From Ornithodoros turicata (taxonomy: Eukaryota > Arthropoda > Arachnida > Ixodida > Argasidae), in the NCBI RefSeq assembly GCF_037126465.1, contig NC_088201.1:228538016-228602015 (forward strand): a stretch of 64,000 bases of DNA. Reading direction: 5' to 3'. The notes beneath the pieces are model-generated. The model searched no databases. It saw only the letters and a program-made list of their open reading frames with translations, and was not told where the DNA came from. A program made the translations under genes and the position numbers. How positions within the stretch are numbered: the stretch's first letter is position 1; each line of letters begins with the position of its first letter. Positions 42,190 to 53,043 of this stretch are shown here, piece after piece.

Positions 42190-42764
42190 GATGATAGAAA
42201 ATAGCTGTTCCCTGCAGGGCCGGACTTCGGTGCCCCTCTACAAACTCCATGCGGCCGTGACCCCCCCCCCCCCCCCCTCCGTTTCCTTCTTCTTCATGCT
42301 TTTTTCTTTTTTTTTTTTTACGTAGATGGTTGAAGACCCATAGGGCACGCATAATAGAAAAATGCCTTCTGATTTCTCGCGCACCGTATCCATGTTGCTC
42401 CAAGTGTGTTGATTTTTTCGCTCTCTAATTTTGCTTGAATACTTCGTCCGTGGAAAATTTCATCGGAATTTCCACGATTTCGACGACGTGTTTCAAGGAG
42501 ACACGCTATTTCATCCTGTCGTAATGAGTCAATGCGACGCACAAGAAGATAGCCAGAGGCCAACAACAACAGGATGACCTTAAACGGAGACATCGGAACG
42601 ATATGGATTTCAAGCCAAGCTGACTGTATTCCCACAATCATTTTAGCACGAACTCGAACACAGTTGGGAAATATCTCACTTGAAAACGAAGCTATAATCA
42701 TAAAAACGACTTCGGAAATTTGTAAAATTCTGGCTCCCACAGTGCGTCGTCTGCCGTGCGTCGA
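42190..42764. other. Unassigned insertion sequence in block B
   Basis: It contains CAGGGCCGGACTTCGGTGCC (42216-42235), which looks like a hAT-type terminus, a C run at 42260-42278 and a T run at 42308-42320. A minus-strand frame of 152 codons (42318-42776) shows no domain. Confidence 0.35.
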
Positions 42765-43405
42765 CTCAATCGTCAAATCAGTAATTACCTAAAAATCGTT
42801 AATTAACTTTTTAATTATGAAAGCTACGAAGTTGTCCCAATGAGAACATCTGTTCCCTTCAGTGACCTGATATCGTAGCCGTTTTCAGAACAAAAATCCG
42901 TTAGGTAGATCGTCCGCAAAAAAATTCGTGAATGCCTTTTTTTTTCTTCATTGCGCATCTTCCGAGACGCGTCTTTCCTTCGCACCCAACGACGGTGAAG
43001 GAGCCTCATGCGTCGAAGATGATCTTTAACTTGCTGAAAGAAAACAAAAACACCTGTATTGGGCGACGCTATCGGAACTGCCCTTATCTTGGGCTGCATT
43101 TTCTGTTAATCTTTTTCCAGGACGCAAGAGGCGACAGTGTGCTCTTTACCCTCTCACATTGGGGGTGAAGGAAAGACGGGTCTCCGAAGATGCGCATTGA
43201 ACAAAGTAAAGACAAAAATGGTTTTCCTTCACGATTTTTTTTGCGGACGATCTACTGAACGGAATTTTGTTCTGAAAACGGCTACGATGTCAGGCCACCG
43301 AAAGGAACGTACGTTCTCATTGGGACAACTTCGTATCTCTTATAATTAAAAAGTAAAAAAAAAACGGTTTTTAGGTAATTAGTCATTTGACGATCGAGCA
43401 ACATT
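42765..43405. repeat. Large inverted repeat, arms about 200 bp
   Basis: The left arm (GTCAAATCAGTAATTACC, AAGTTGTCCCAATGAGAAC, AGATCGTCCGCAAAAAAATTC) is mirrored by the right arm (GTTCTCATTGGGACAACTTC, TTTTTTGCGGACGATCTAC, GGTAATTAGTCATTTGAC). It is a foldback element or an inverted pair. Its outer ends are not certain. Confidence 0.75.
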
Positions 43406-43529
43406 TTGCCAAGAACGTCCGCCGGCCCAGAGATGATAGAAGTGAAAACAGCATGTGTCTAGCCCTTGTAGTTTTTTTAATGAAAAATCTGTATCGCCTA
43501 AAAAAAGAATGGGAAGAAAGCCCTGTAGA

Positions 43530-43681
43530 ATGGGATTGGTGTTGATGCACAACGTAAAGTAGTTAGAGATGTAGTTAAAATACGTTGCGGTAGTTTAAAG
43601 CAGCTTTAACTACCTCCCCAGAAAAGTAGTTGAACTACTAGTCAACCTGCTCCATCGCGAAGTAGTTAGTGGTCATCACTG
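43530..43681. mobile_element. hAT-like element (CAGTGATGGCCA family), end fragment
   Basis: It retains AAGTAGTTGAACTACTAG and the terminus GGTCATCACTG at 43681. Gene block B resumes immediately after it. Confidence 0.65.
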
Positions 43682-44417
43682 CTTTGTGGGTTCAGTGTTT
43701 GCGCACTGGGGCATCACCTGCTATCATCGTCGTTGGTGACGATCATCGGTCGTTGTTATACCCTGCAAGCCATAGACGTCTAGGGAATGTCCTGGAGATA
43801 TCCCAAACTGGATATTCGAATGTGCCACAGATCATTGTAGAGAGCCCGTGGACGTCGCATGTACGTCCTGGAGAATATGGTTTGTCCCACTTTTTTTCAC
43901 ATCCCACCAACGTCTCAGCGATTTATCTTTGGGATATTTGGATATTCAAAGGATGTTCTCAAATCCTTGAGTTTAGTTAATATAGTTGCGTTCCTTCAGA
44001 TATGTTACACTAGTGCCATGCCACACCTTCTCGTGAGATATGTGAAAATGCTTTTGTCATTTTATAGCGGTCTTTGTGGCAGTGCAAGGTTCATCAGAGT
44101 GCGTGACCATGTACGTGCGTACAACACTGCGTGACCAACGTACGTGCCGTACCTCGAACTATGCTTGAAGATGTTGCCTTGGACGCTGGGGGAAACAGCA
44201 GTAACGTCAATTTCCAAACTGAATAAAGCATATGCTGAACTACAAATTAAGTTTACGAGTTAAGTGTGGTAGAGTGCAAACCGTTTGTAACAGTGACGAG
44301 CATGGGTCTTCGCGACACCCGTGCATCTGCATCGAGTCAAAGTATACCCAAGATCATTCCAGATACGCCTTCGTGTCAAGTACTGTGTTTTTAATTCAGG
44401 TTATCGTCTCTATACTA

Positions 44418-44627
44418 CGATTGATACGCGTATTGATCTTTCGCCTTTGGGCCAGGGTCTTTCGCGGTGGAGGGAGGCGAAAGGGAGCCGGTCCTTCACA
44501 TTTGGAGAAGGGCCCCTTGATAACGCGGTCCGCCCCTGGGTGGGCCGTGTCTTTGAACGCGCGGCCGATAACAAGGTCGTCGGGGCAGTACCGCTTGCGG
44601 TGCTGTTCCGGGAAGATCTTTTCCTGA
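44418..44627. mobile_element. 210-bp GC-rich insertion with 9-bp target duplication
   Basis: TCTATACTA is repeated exactly at 44409-44417 and 44628-44636, and copy A (about 7848-7862) is uninterrupted. The insert is far richer in GC than its surroundings, has no terminal inverted repeat and no poly(A). Its source is unknown. Confidence 0.65.
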
Positions 44628-44769
44628 TCTATACTATGATTACCTGCTGAGTGGATCTGTAAAACGAATGTTTCCGCTGTCACATGAAGAGTGATACTTT
44701 TTTGTCGCTCGCGTGGCGGCGCCGCCATCGATTTTGTCGCTTGTAGCGGGTTGCTATCGCTTGTCGCCT

Positions 44770-46515
44770 GTTACGTGGCCCGCGCTTATGATCGGCGTAC
44801 AGATGTGAACAGCTGGAGAGAGGACAGCAGGAAGGAGTGGGGGACAGGAAGGATTAGTATGCGTTCGTCTCACGCAATGTATCCGCTCTGAACAATGACA
44901 CAGCAAGCCATATACAGCAAAAGCTCGGCTGGGGCTGTAACCAGCGGAAACTAAAACACAAGATCGCGAAATAGAAGTCCAAAAGCAGCCATCACCACGA
45001 GAGGTGGTTACCTCCTTCTACGCAACTAAAGGATGTCAAGTTCGGCACTTCTATAGTTCCTGGAATTTAATTTCCGTAACGAAAACTTCAGACATACCTG
45101 AGTTCGGATTTCCAACAGCAAGAGAGAGCGCGCAAAATATAACGAGGCACGTCTTCATTTTCTGGACGGCTCTGTTCGTGTTCCGCTCGACAGCTTCACG
45201 CTCAATACCCAGACATGGCCGTACCCTGACATGATATGACATTTCAGTAACAATAGAGTACAGCAGATTTCAGCAAACACCAGATATGCCACGGGTTAAC
45301 ATGTTTCAATTTCTTTCAGACAATGGAACAATGGTGTACAGTTGGATTAATTAGTACGATATAACTGTACAAACTTTTCTTTGAACTTTAAAGCATAAAT
45401 TAATGTTTAATTAACGCGCATATGCAAATGAAAGGCTTCTTGCTCACAATATGACCCTTTCTGCGTTGCACTGTTTTCTTCCAGGAATGGAACAATGCTC
45501 GGCATTAACACGTACTCTGTGTATTCTGATTAGTGATGTCACGAACTTTTTGCAAACCCGCGGTTCGGCTGCCAACCTACTGGTTCGCAGGGTTCGACGA
45601 ACCTTCGAATTTCTTGTCAGTTTCGCAAAGGTTCGCAAAGGTTTGGAGCTGAATTTAGCGGATTTTTTGGTGGGGCCTTGGATGACAGGTAAGCGAAGAA
45701 AGTCGTCCCAAAACCAGAGCCCACTAGGGTTCTGGCTTCGTGGTAAACTAAGTTTGTGCATTTAACATTTATATGTTAACAGTTTTGCGTCGTTCTCCTT
45801 ACGTGCTTTGTTTTTCTTACCGACTGTCTGTTTACTGTGCGAAGGTGTACGTATAAGAATGCTAGGTGGTGCCGTGGTAGGCGCAGGTATAAGTTTCTGT
45901 TGCTAGAAAAGTACAAACCGAAGGAAAGTTAACTGATTTATCGAACATACCGTACATGAGGCCATATTGTCAGATATCATTAAGCCTAATTAAGCCTTGA
46001 GTGGCGTACGTTGGACTGTTTACGTTTCCGGGCAGGTCACGCCAGCGCAAGCGCAGTGAAGTCGTACTTTTGCGAACTTCGAACTTTTTCTGAGAAAAGT
46101 TCGAAAGTTTCGAACTTTTGCGAACTCGAACCTTGCGGGGTTGGTGACATCACAAGTTCTGATGCTTCAACAACGACGCAGTAAGACGTGTAGCTCTTGA
46201 GTTACAGGCTGCAAAGCTATGGTTCCGAGTTCGCGTGTATACTTTTGTTCCAGCCTAACAACTGTTTCGGACATGTTCGTTCCAGTAACGTTCATTGTTA
46301 GGGTCACTGCGTCACATTTCAAACGCCCAGGTTAGTTGCCTACGGGTTAACCTTAAGCAGGATCTTCAAATGCGTTCTTTCAAGTTCACAGCCACTTTTT
46401 GCAAACTGGTTCCCTGCTGCAGTTTTGGAGGACAGAACAGTGTCGCCACACCAACCGATTTGTGTGGAGACCTGCAGCGGCAACACATCGGCAACAGCTA
46501 CAGATCTACAGGTTA
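44770..46515. repeat. LINE/LTR block, partial third copy
   Basis: It aligns with 11620-12600 and 57560-58540, starting inside the SINE tail (GATCGGCGTACAGATGTG), and is interrupted by a hAT (45531-46155). It ends at the Penelope relic. Confidence 0.75.
45531..46155. mobile_element. hAT-like element (TAGTGATGTCAC), 625 bp
   Basis: The left TAGTGATGTCACGAAC and inverted right TTGTGATGTCACCAAC differ at two positions. Flanks ATTCTGAT / GTTCTGAT give an 8-bp duplication with one change, and the other block copies show the empty site. GTTCGAA/GCGAAC motifs fill the sub-termini. Confidence 0.75.
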
Positions 46516-46518
46516 TGA

Positions 46519-47390
46519 AGGTTTGTCGACGATTTGTTGCTGTTGTCAAACGAAGAGTCCATCATTTCTGACTGTGAACGTGTTATCAGGTCTGTCGCTC
46601 CCGAACTAGATTTTACTGTTGAGTACCCCATGAATGGAGAGCTACAGTTTTTGGATGTACGACTTTTGTTCAGCCCTTATCTTTGCTGGAACTATGGCAA
46701 AGTAGTTCCTAAACCTATTCTGTCTGCTAGTAGCTGCCACTCAAAAACTGTCAAGTCATGGCCAGGTTACTGTCAAATGCTGTGAAGAAGTCTTGTGTTC
46801 ACCAGTTACATTCTTCTCTGTGGCACCAACTGTCTCGGTTGAGGGACGCGGGCTACTCCCATTGTATGATTTTCATGGTCTAATGACACTTGGAAACAAG
46901 CTTTTTTTCCGTTTCCTTAAAAGAAAATAATGTTACTGGTCATTGTGTCGTAATTCCGTATCTTCGTAAAATTTCTCATAACCTGCTTTTTGTTGCGAAG
47001 AAATTTGATATGAACCTTGTATTTAGAAATGATTTTCGTTTAGATTCGTTGACACCTTTTGAAAAAGTTGAAACTTCGTGTAAAACCCACAGAACTGTGT
47101 ATGTGAACTGTCGTTCTAATATTGTATATCGGATACCTCTGGAATGTGTTTTTTGTTATATCGGCCAAAGTAAACGCTGCGGGAACTGATCGCTTGGGGG
47201 AGCATGCCCTCAAAATAAAAAATAACGATTGTTCTTCCGAATTGGTAAAACACCTACAAGTCTGTAGAGGTTGTGCGCCCAGATGGCATGAAACCTTTGT
47301 AATGACCAATGAAAGTGACCTCAACAAAACGCTTAAGAAGGAAACACTGTCCATTATCTCCGCTGGAACTGTGTCAGCAAGCCTTCCCTG
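46519..47390 (+). pseudogene. Penelope-like reverse transcriptase and GIY-YIG relic
   Basis: The first block reads RFVDDLLLLSNEES, the reverse transcriptase catalytic motif (F-V-D-D), then GELQFLDVRLL. After frame breaks the second block (46955-47190) reads CVVIPYLRKISHNL, then CKTHRTVYVNCRSN, IVYRIPLE and CYIGQSKRCGN. A third block in another frame continues RLGEHALKIKN. IVY-x-I, YIGQ and EH are the hallmarks of the GIY-YIG nuclease fused to the reverse transcriptase in Penelope-like elements. At least two frameshifts are present, and everything upstream of the DD motif is missing, so it is dead. Confidence 0.8.
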
Positions 47391-47660
47391 ACCTTCCCGT
47401 TGGTTTTGGGGACGTTCTTACGTTCTCCTCACCCTTCATTCTCACCCACTTGAACCCTTATATGTTTGTGCTGTTAAGTAAACTTTCAGCTGTGTTTGAG
47501 ACCTTGTCTGTGTTTGTCGTCTCTTTGTCCCCTAGTCTCGGGTTTTTAAGTTATGGAAACCTACATATTTCTTGAGTCAGTGGTGAAGCAATATCCTCAG
47601 CATGGCCAACAGAAAATACACGAATATACAGAACAAGCAGTCAAGTTGTTGGATATTCGT
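47391..47660 (+). mobile_element. Probable Penelope 3' flank
   Basis: TTTGTCCCCTAGTCTCGGGTT near 47525 matches the arm of the hairpin retroposon at 25954-26087 (TAGTCTCGGGGTTTTTAC). That links the coding relic with the hairpin family. The element's 3' terminus was not delimited. Confidence 0.5.
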
Positions 47661-48610
47661 TTGTAGCGGGCCGTGGACAATGACGAAGATGGCCACGCGC
47701 ATGGAGCACCTGCTTGAGTTGCACCTGCGCGGCCATGGAGATAGGCCACCGTCATCGCCTCTCTGTGGCATACCGTCATGGTCGGTCGGGACTCATGCAG
47801 AGGAAGACTATCGTCCTCTACACGTTAAAAAAATGTGACGAATGTGTGTGTTTGTAATTTCACACCGTGTTAGGAGAATTCACTGCAGGCAAAGTAACCC
47901 TGTTTATTCTCTCCCAGATGTAAAACAGAGGAGAGAGAAAAAAAAAAGTCGAGGTCGTACCAAGTGGCTTAGAGAAAAATAAAGAGCCTTTCAAAACCTT
48001 TCAAAAATAAACGCGTATGTACACCCCTTTTAAAAATATATCTCCCAGAATGTACGCTTAAAAATAAACGCACAAAAATAATCCCCCGAAATACGCCGAA
48101 ATATCCCCGTTTAAATAAAAACGCTAACGAATCCACGGTTAAGAATATTAACACGTTTCAGAATCCACCCAAATCCACCTTACAATTGCCAGAGTCATGT
48201 GGTATGGCCAAAATCAAGGTGAACTGCAAGCAAGGGGGTTAAACTAACCTCACAGGACCAAACTAGACTAAACTATCCCAAACTAACCGAAACCAAACAA
48301 AACTAACCTAACATACCCTGACCTAACCCGGGGCTAATTCCAATGAATCCGCCTCCGTGCTAGATGGTAAGGGGATTTTGAAACAGTTTATTTTTAATGG
48401 TGGATTATTAAACGGTGATCTCTAAGCGGGGATAGTAAGCGGTTTATTTTAGGAGATATATTTTTAACCGTGTATTTTTTAAGCGGTTTATTCTTGAATG
48501 TTTTATTCGTAAGCGGTTTATTCTTAATGGTGGATATCGGGGACCCCCCCGTACCGGGTGGCTTAGAGAGAAATAAAGAGCCCGTCTTGCGCTCTGGCAC
48601 ATTGTTGTTA
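47661..48610. repeat. Unassigned repeats: inverted arms and a direct repeat
   Basis: TACCAAGTGGCTTAGAG (47960-47976) recurs as TACCGGGTGGCTTAGAG (48551-48567), each followed by an AAATAAAGAGCC context. Between them are imperfect inverted arms made of AAATAAACGC / GCGGTTTATT units (48000-48160 versus 48395-48540). The centre (48240-48340) is a degenerate CTAAC-rich tract. Confidence 0.5.
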
Positions 48611-48710
48611 TGTGAGATTCGTACACAAATGACTACGATGTAGCTGATGTAAATAAGAGCAAGTGGCCAAGTATTGGTGGGAAAAAAGACGGAATCTTTG
48701 AGGCGAGGGA

Positions 48711-48941
48711 ATGAATTTCAGTGCGGAATATGCTGGTTCCGCACTGACTTGCGGTTCGGGAACGCATCGTGCCTACTTGGGACAATGTACGTGGAATTCT
48801 TCTGCACCGATCAACGTCGAAATGGTCTGCACCGAACAGTCAATACCGTGTCTAGGATTCGCAGAGGCCCAACCCCTCACAACTCACAAACTCACTTATC
48901 CTGCGTACTGCGGTTGGTGCGCTGGTTTTATGTGTCATTAA
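48711..48941 (+). CDS. Cys-rich hypothetical ORF, doubtful
   Basis: A 76-codon frame has seven Cys residues (for example SALTCGSGTHR, GQCTWNSS, YCGWCAGFMC) and one N-glycosylation-type site. It lies in sequence that is not obviously repetitive. There is no signal peptide at the start, and an overlapping frame of 104 codons exists. It could be an exon of an unseen gene or chance. Confidence 0.15.
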   Translation: MNFSAEYAGSALTCGSGTHRAYLGQCTWNSSAPINVEMVCTEQSIPCLGFAEAQPLTTHKLTYPAYCGWCAGFMCH

Positions 48942-49236
48942 ACTGTTCGTTGGAGGTAGCGCCTGTCCCGTCTTCTCTTCTTCCGTAGTGTCTTTTTCGC
49001 GCTTTGTTTTTTATCTTCATGTCTAGTCACCAACGTGCTCAACAGCGAGTCCTCTTGAAACTCACTTATCGACTACGCGATACCGTCGACCCGCAGAAAA
49101 GATGCCTCACGCGCGTTCATCAGCAACACTCCTGTGGCCTGCCTCCTTTCTGGAATTTCTTACCTATAAGCACCGATGAATGTCATGGACTGCGCGCTTG
49201 AGCTCTTGCAGCACGGGCTCTCGAGTCCAAGTAGTA

Positions 49237-49396
49237 CAACCCTCGTTAATATGACCCCCGATAATCCGCCGTACGCGTTTTACGACCATACTCCTGAGGA
49301 ACAATATGGTGAAACCTCTGCAAATCTCCCCCGTTAATTCCGCATTATGACCAAAATTTCACGAATGACCATGGTCATAATAACGGGGGTTCACTG
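49237..49396. mobile_element. pogo/Tigger-like MITE with TA target
   Basis: The right end reads, inverted, CAGTGAACCCCCGTTATTATG. The left end is CAACCCTCGTTAATATGACC with the first bases lost. TA flanks both sides (49235-49236 and 49397-49398). Length 160 bp. Confidence 0.65.
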
Positions 49397-49398
49397 TA

Positions 49399-50956
49399 GT
49401 CATTGTAGTTTCACTTTTTTTACGGTGTCTGTTGCCGTTCAGGAACTAAATATAACTTTTTTTTTCGATTTCCAGTTCCGGTTTTCAGTTCACACCATAA
49501 CCCTGTGGGTAAGTCCGTCGGACGTGGGGTACACTTCGTCGCCGTCGCTCCACAGTTGACGTCATTCGTAAACCCAGAGCCTTATATTCGCCTCTCTAAC
49601 TACCTATAGAGGCGCTCGCGTCGTCCTCAAGATGGCGCAGAAAAGAATGATTGCCGATGAACAAATCGCCCTGGTTCATGCCTTCTTCCACGAGACACGT
49701 TTAAAAAATTGTCCAAATAACATAACTCGCGCGTGGTTTCCTGCTGTCTTCGTTGTTTTCGTTCACGCCGCTCCTTTGATAGTATCTTTTTCCTCTTCCT
49801 CTTGCCAACATTGAATATTCTTCTGCGCAGTGGTTTTGCACCGCGAAATTGAGCAGTTCTGTTGCTGTCTGTAAGCCGGGACACTCCATCGCACATGAAG
49901 GGAAGTTGCGGCAGTTTCGGGTCAGCCCGAAATCTACCTGTCGTCTGCTGTTGCTATCATTCATTGAGTGCTTCTGCTGGGGTCCGCTAGGTGGCGAGCA
50001 GCCTGCTGGAGAGGCGAATACAGAGAGTAATGTGACCTTTCGATCTTTTGCCGCTTCGCGGACGAAGCCTATTTTGACGTCAAAGTCGCTCTTGCGCCGC
50101 CCAAAGAGCCTTAATCCATGCGTAATCAGTGTATCAGCCAGCAGGTAGGCGTCATTTTGATCCAGTGCGCCGGCTGGTCAACAGGTACTTTTGTCGCGCT
50201 CAATGTAATCTACCAGAATGACCGGCTTATGGTCGGCGACCGGTTGTCGACTGGACAACAATATAGAGCACGGAAATGGAAGTCGTGCGGCAGCGACGCC
50301 GCATGACGCAGTTCAAGTTAGGCTCTTCCTAATGACCGAACTCTCTTCATAAACAACTCTGAGCAAATTAAACACAGAGCGCCGCATAGCGAGCAAAATT
50401 TTGGGAAATTTGGCCTGGTCAGCTTTGCACATTAATGCTGCCTTTGTCAGTTCAGATAAGTCGACAGTGTCAAGATACAATAAGTTCGATAAAGGCTAGG
50501 TGCAGGACAAATTTTGTAATGAATGCGCCTGAGCAACGGGCAGAAGACACAGAAGACGCAAGTCTTCTGGCCATTGTTCAGTGACCATCATGATGAGTGT
50601 CGCAATGCATAGCACGGTAAACACACACAGATTTTACGAACTATAAGGATTGCTGGAATTGCGAGAGACGTTATATTTCATCACTTCACTGATCAGTTCA
50701 CTGATCCAGACTCCTCAGGTCACTGGATCACTCATCAGTTATATTTCGCCGCTTGCATTGACAATGTACCTGGCTACGGCGGTGATCATGACTCCGGGAA
50801 AATACGTCGTATGTGCAGAAACTATCTCATTAGTTTTTTTTTAACTTCATGTAAGCGGCACGAAGCAAATGTGGCTATGAGCGGCGCACAGACGTGGGCA
50901 GATGGAGAGAGGACTTCGATTAACTTTGATTACTAAAGTATTCATTCAGAAGCGTG
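49399..50956. other. No gene recognised
   Basis: TATTCGCCTCTC at about 49587 and its inverted partner GAGAGGCGAATA at about 50010 may bound a small element of about 430 bp, but no flanking duplication was confirmed. The segment 50870-50920 is a minus-strand fragment of the tRNA-derived SINE (CATCTGCCCACGTCTGTGCG in reverse). Confidence 0.35.
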
Positions 50957-52578
50957 GAATTCGAGCAGGGCCACGGCGTATAGCGGGGCACCTACTCCCA
51001 GACATTCGACAGAATTGGCCCTGGGTAGGACGCGATAAGCGCGATCGACGGCGAACTCGAGCACTCCTCTGATGGACCGGGTCTTCCTGTTTCACTTCGT
51101 AATGCCAGCTTTTCCGCGACTTGATATGTTGGTACTTGAGAGGTTAAAGCAAACTGCCAGCAGACAACGGGCAGCCCGAGCCAGCGATGGGGGAAGATCG
51201 TCGTCTTATTATCGCCAGCGGCGTTGCCCGCCAAGAGGTGCACTTCAGAGGCGAGGAATTCGAGCCCTGCTACGACATAAACCCGGGCACCTGCTCCCAG
51301 ACATTCTGCAAAATTGGCCTTGGGTAGGACGCGATAATTACGACCGAGGGCGAACTCGTGCACTCATCTGATGGACCGGGTCTTCCTGTTTCACTTCGTA
51401 ATGCCAGCTTTTCCGCGACTTGATATGTTGGTACTTGAGAGGTTAAAGCAAACTGCCAGCAGACAACGGGCAGCCCGAGCCAGCGATGGGGGAAGATCGT
51501 CGTCTTATTATCGCCAGCGGCGTTGCCCGCCAAGAGGTGCACTTCAGAGGCGAGGAATTCGAGCCCTGCTACGACATAAACCCGGGCACCTGCTCCCAGA
51601 CATTCTGCAAAATTGGCCTTGGGTAGGACGCGATAATTACGACCGAGGGCGAACTCGTGCACTCATCTGATGGACCGGGTCTTCCTGTTTCACTTCGTAA
51701 TGCCAGCTTTTCCGCGACTTGATATGTTGGTACTTGAGAGGTTAAAGCAAACTGCCAGCAGACAACGGGCAGCCCGAGCCAGCGATGGGGGAAGATCGTC
51801 GTCTTATTATCGCCAGCGGCGTTGCCCGCCAAGAGGTGCACTTCAGAGGCGAGGAATTCGAGCCCTGCTACGACATAAACCCGGGCACCTGCTCCCAGAC
51901 ATTCTGCAAAATTGGCCTTGGGTAGGACGCGATAATTACGACCGAGGGCGAACTCGTGCACTCATCTGATGGACCGGGTCTTCCTGTTTCACTTCGTAAT
52001 GCCAGCTTTTCCGCGACTTGATATGTTGGTACTTGAGAGGTTACAGCAAACTGCCAGCAGACAACGGGCAGCCCGAGCCAGCGATGGGGGAAGATCGTCG
52101 TCTTATTATCGCCAGCGGCGTTGCCCGCCAAGAGGTGCACTTCAGAGGCGAGGAATTCGAGCCCTGCTACGACATAAACCCGGGCACCTGCTCCCAGACA
52201 TTCTGCAAAATTGGCCTTGGGTAGGACGCGATAATTACGACCGAGGGCGAACTCGTGCACTCATCTGATGGACCGGGTCTTCCTGTTTCACTTCGTAATG
52301 CCAGCTTCTCCGCGACTTGATATGTTGGTACTAGAGAGGTTAAAGCAAACTGGCAGCAGACGAATGCCAGCCCGAGGCGGGGATGGGGCATGGTCCGCGT
52401 CTTATTATCGCCAGCGGCGTTGCCCGCCAAGAGGTGCACTTCAGAGGCGAGGAATTCGAGCCCTGCTACGACGTAAACCCGGGCACTTGCTCCCAGACGT
52501 TCTGCAAAATTGGCCTTGGGTAGGGCGCGATAATTACGACCGAGGGCGAACTCGTGCACTCATCTGATGGACCGGGTC
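50957..52578. repeat. 299-bp tandem array, about 5.4 units
   Basis: ATGGACCGGGTCTTCC recurs at 51072, 51371, 51670, 51969 and 52268, exactly 299 bp apart. The inner units are almost identical. The first partial unit (50957-51070) and the last (52268-52578) are visibly diverged. Because 299 is not a multiple of three, the long frames on both strands (99 and 130 codons) restart in every unit and are not genes. Confidence 0.95.
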
Positions 52579-52605
52579 TGTGGGATGACCAGATGAGTTT
52601 TCTAT

Positions 52606-53043
52606 TCAGGTCGAGTGCAGATAAAGTAGCCCCACATTTATGCACATATAGCGTTCCCTGCTTCGCTGCGCACGAACTTCCCGTGGCGCGGGATGACGCA
52701 TTTATTCGGTACAAACGCTCAAAAAATCGTTCACGGCACAGTTGCGTCTAGCTACCGCTAGGCATACCACATCGCGTTTTGTTTCTGTGTAGGTGGCACC
52801 TCAAGCGGTAGGGCGATGTGTGTGTAGCGTAGTGTGCTACACTGCCATGTCCCATTGGAAATACACGGAGTGAAGTTCCCTTTGCTAAAGATTTTATTGC
52901 GCGGAGATTGGTTACCACGATTTTTTTTTCTCGATCTTCACCGCATAAATGCACCGTCCTGCGCAGCTGGAAGTTCGTGTGGTATGCAGGTATCGCGCGC
53001 GCTATGTGCGAAAATGTGGGGCTACTTTATCTGCACCCACCCT
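52606..53043. repeat. Foldback pair abutting the tandem array
   Basis: GCAGATAAAGTAGCCCCACA (52618-52637) has its reverse complement at about 53010-53030. Arms of roughly 100 bp extend to CGCATTTAT / ATAAATGC near 52705 and 52945. The centre is unique. Confidence 0.75.

Larger units (their letters stand above)
28878..44694. repeat. Gene block, copy B, heavily invaded
   Basis: This is the co-linear counterpart of 2073-7915, stretched from about 5.8 to 15.8 kb by at least nine insertions listed separately. Small stretches of copy A (for example 3240-3880) are missing here, so deletions occurred as well. Confidence 0.8.

Noticed and set aside
44418..44500. U5 snRNA-like word CTTTCGCCTTT
   Set aside because: The match is limited to one loop-like word. 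The Sm site and the remaining conserved loop sequence are not seen, so I did not call an snRNA.
50992..52567. Five 99-codon and five 130-codon frames repeated on opposite strands
   Set aside because: They recur every 299 bp with the tandem unit, and the unit length is not a multiple of three, so no continuous protein exists. Edge units show no sign of coding constraint.
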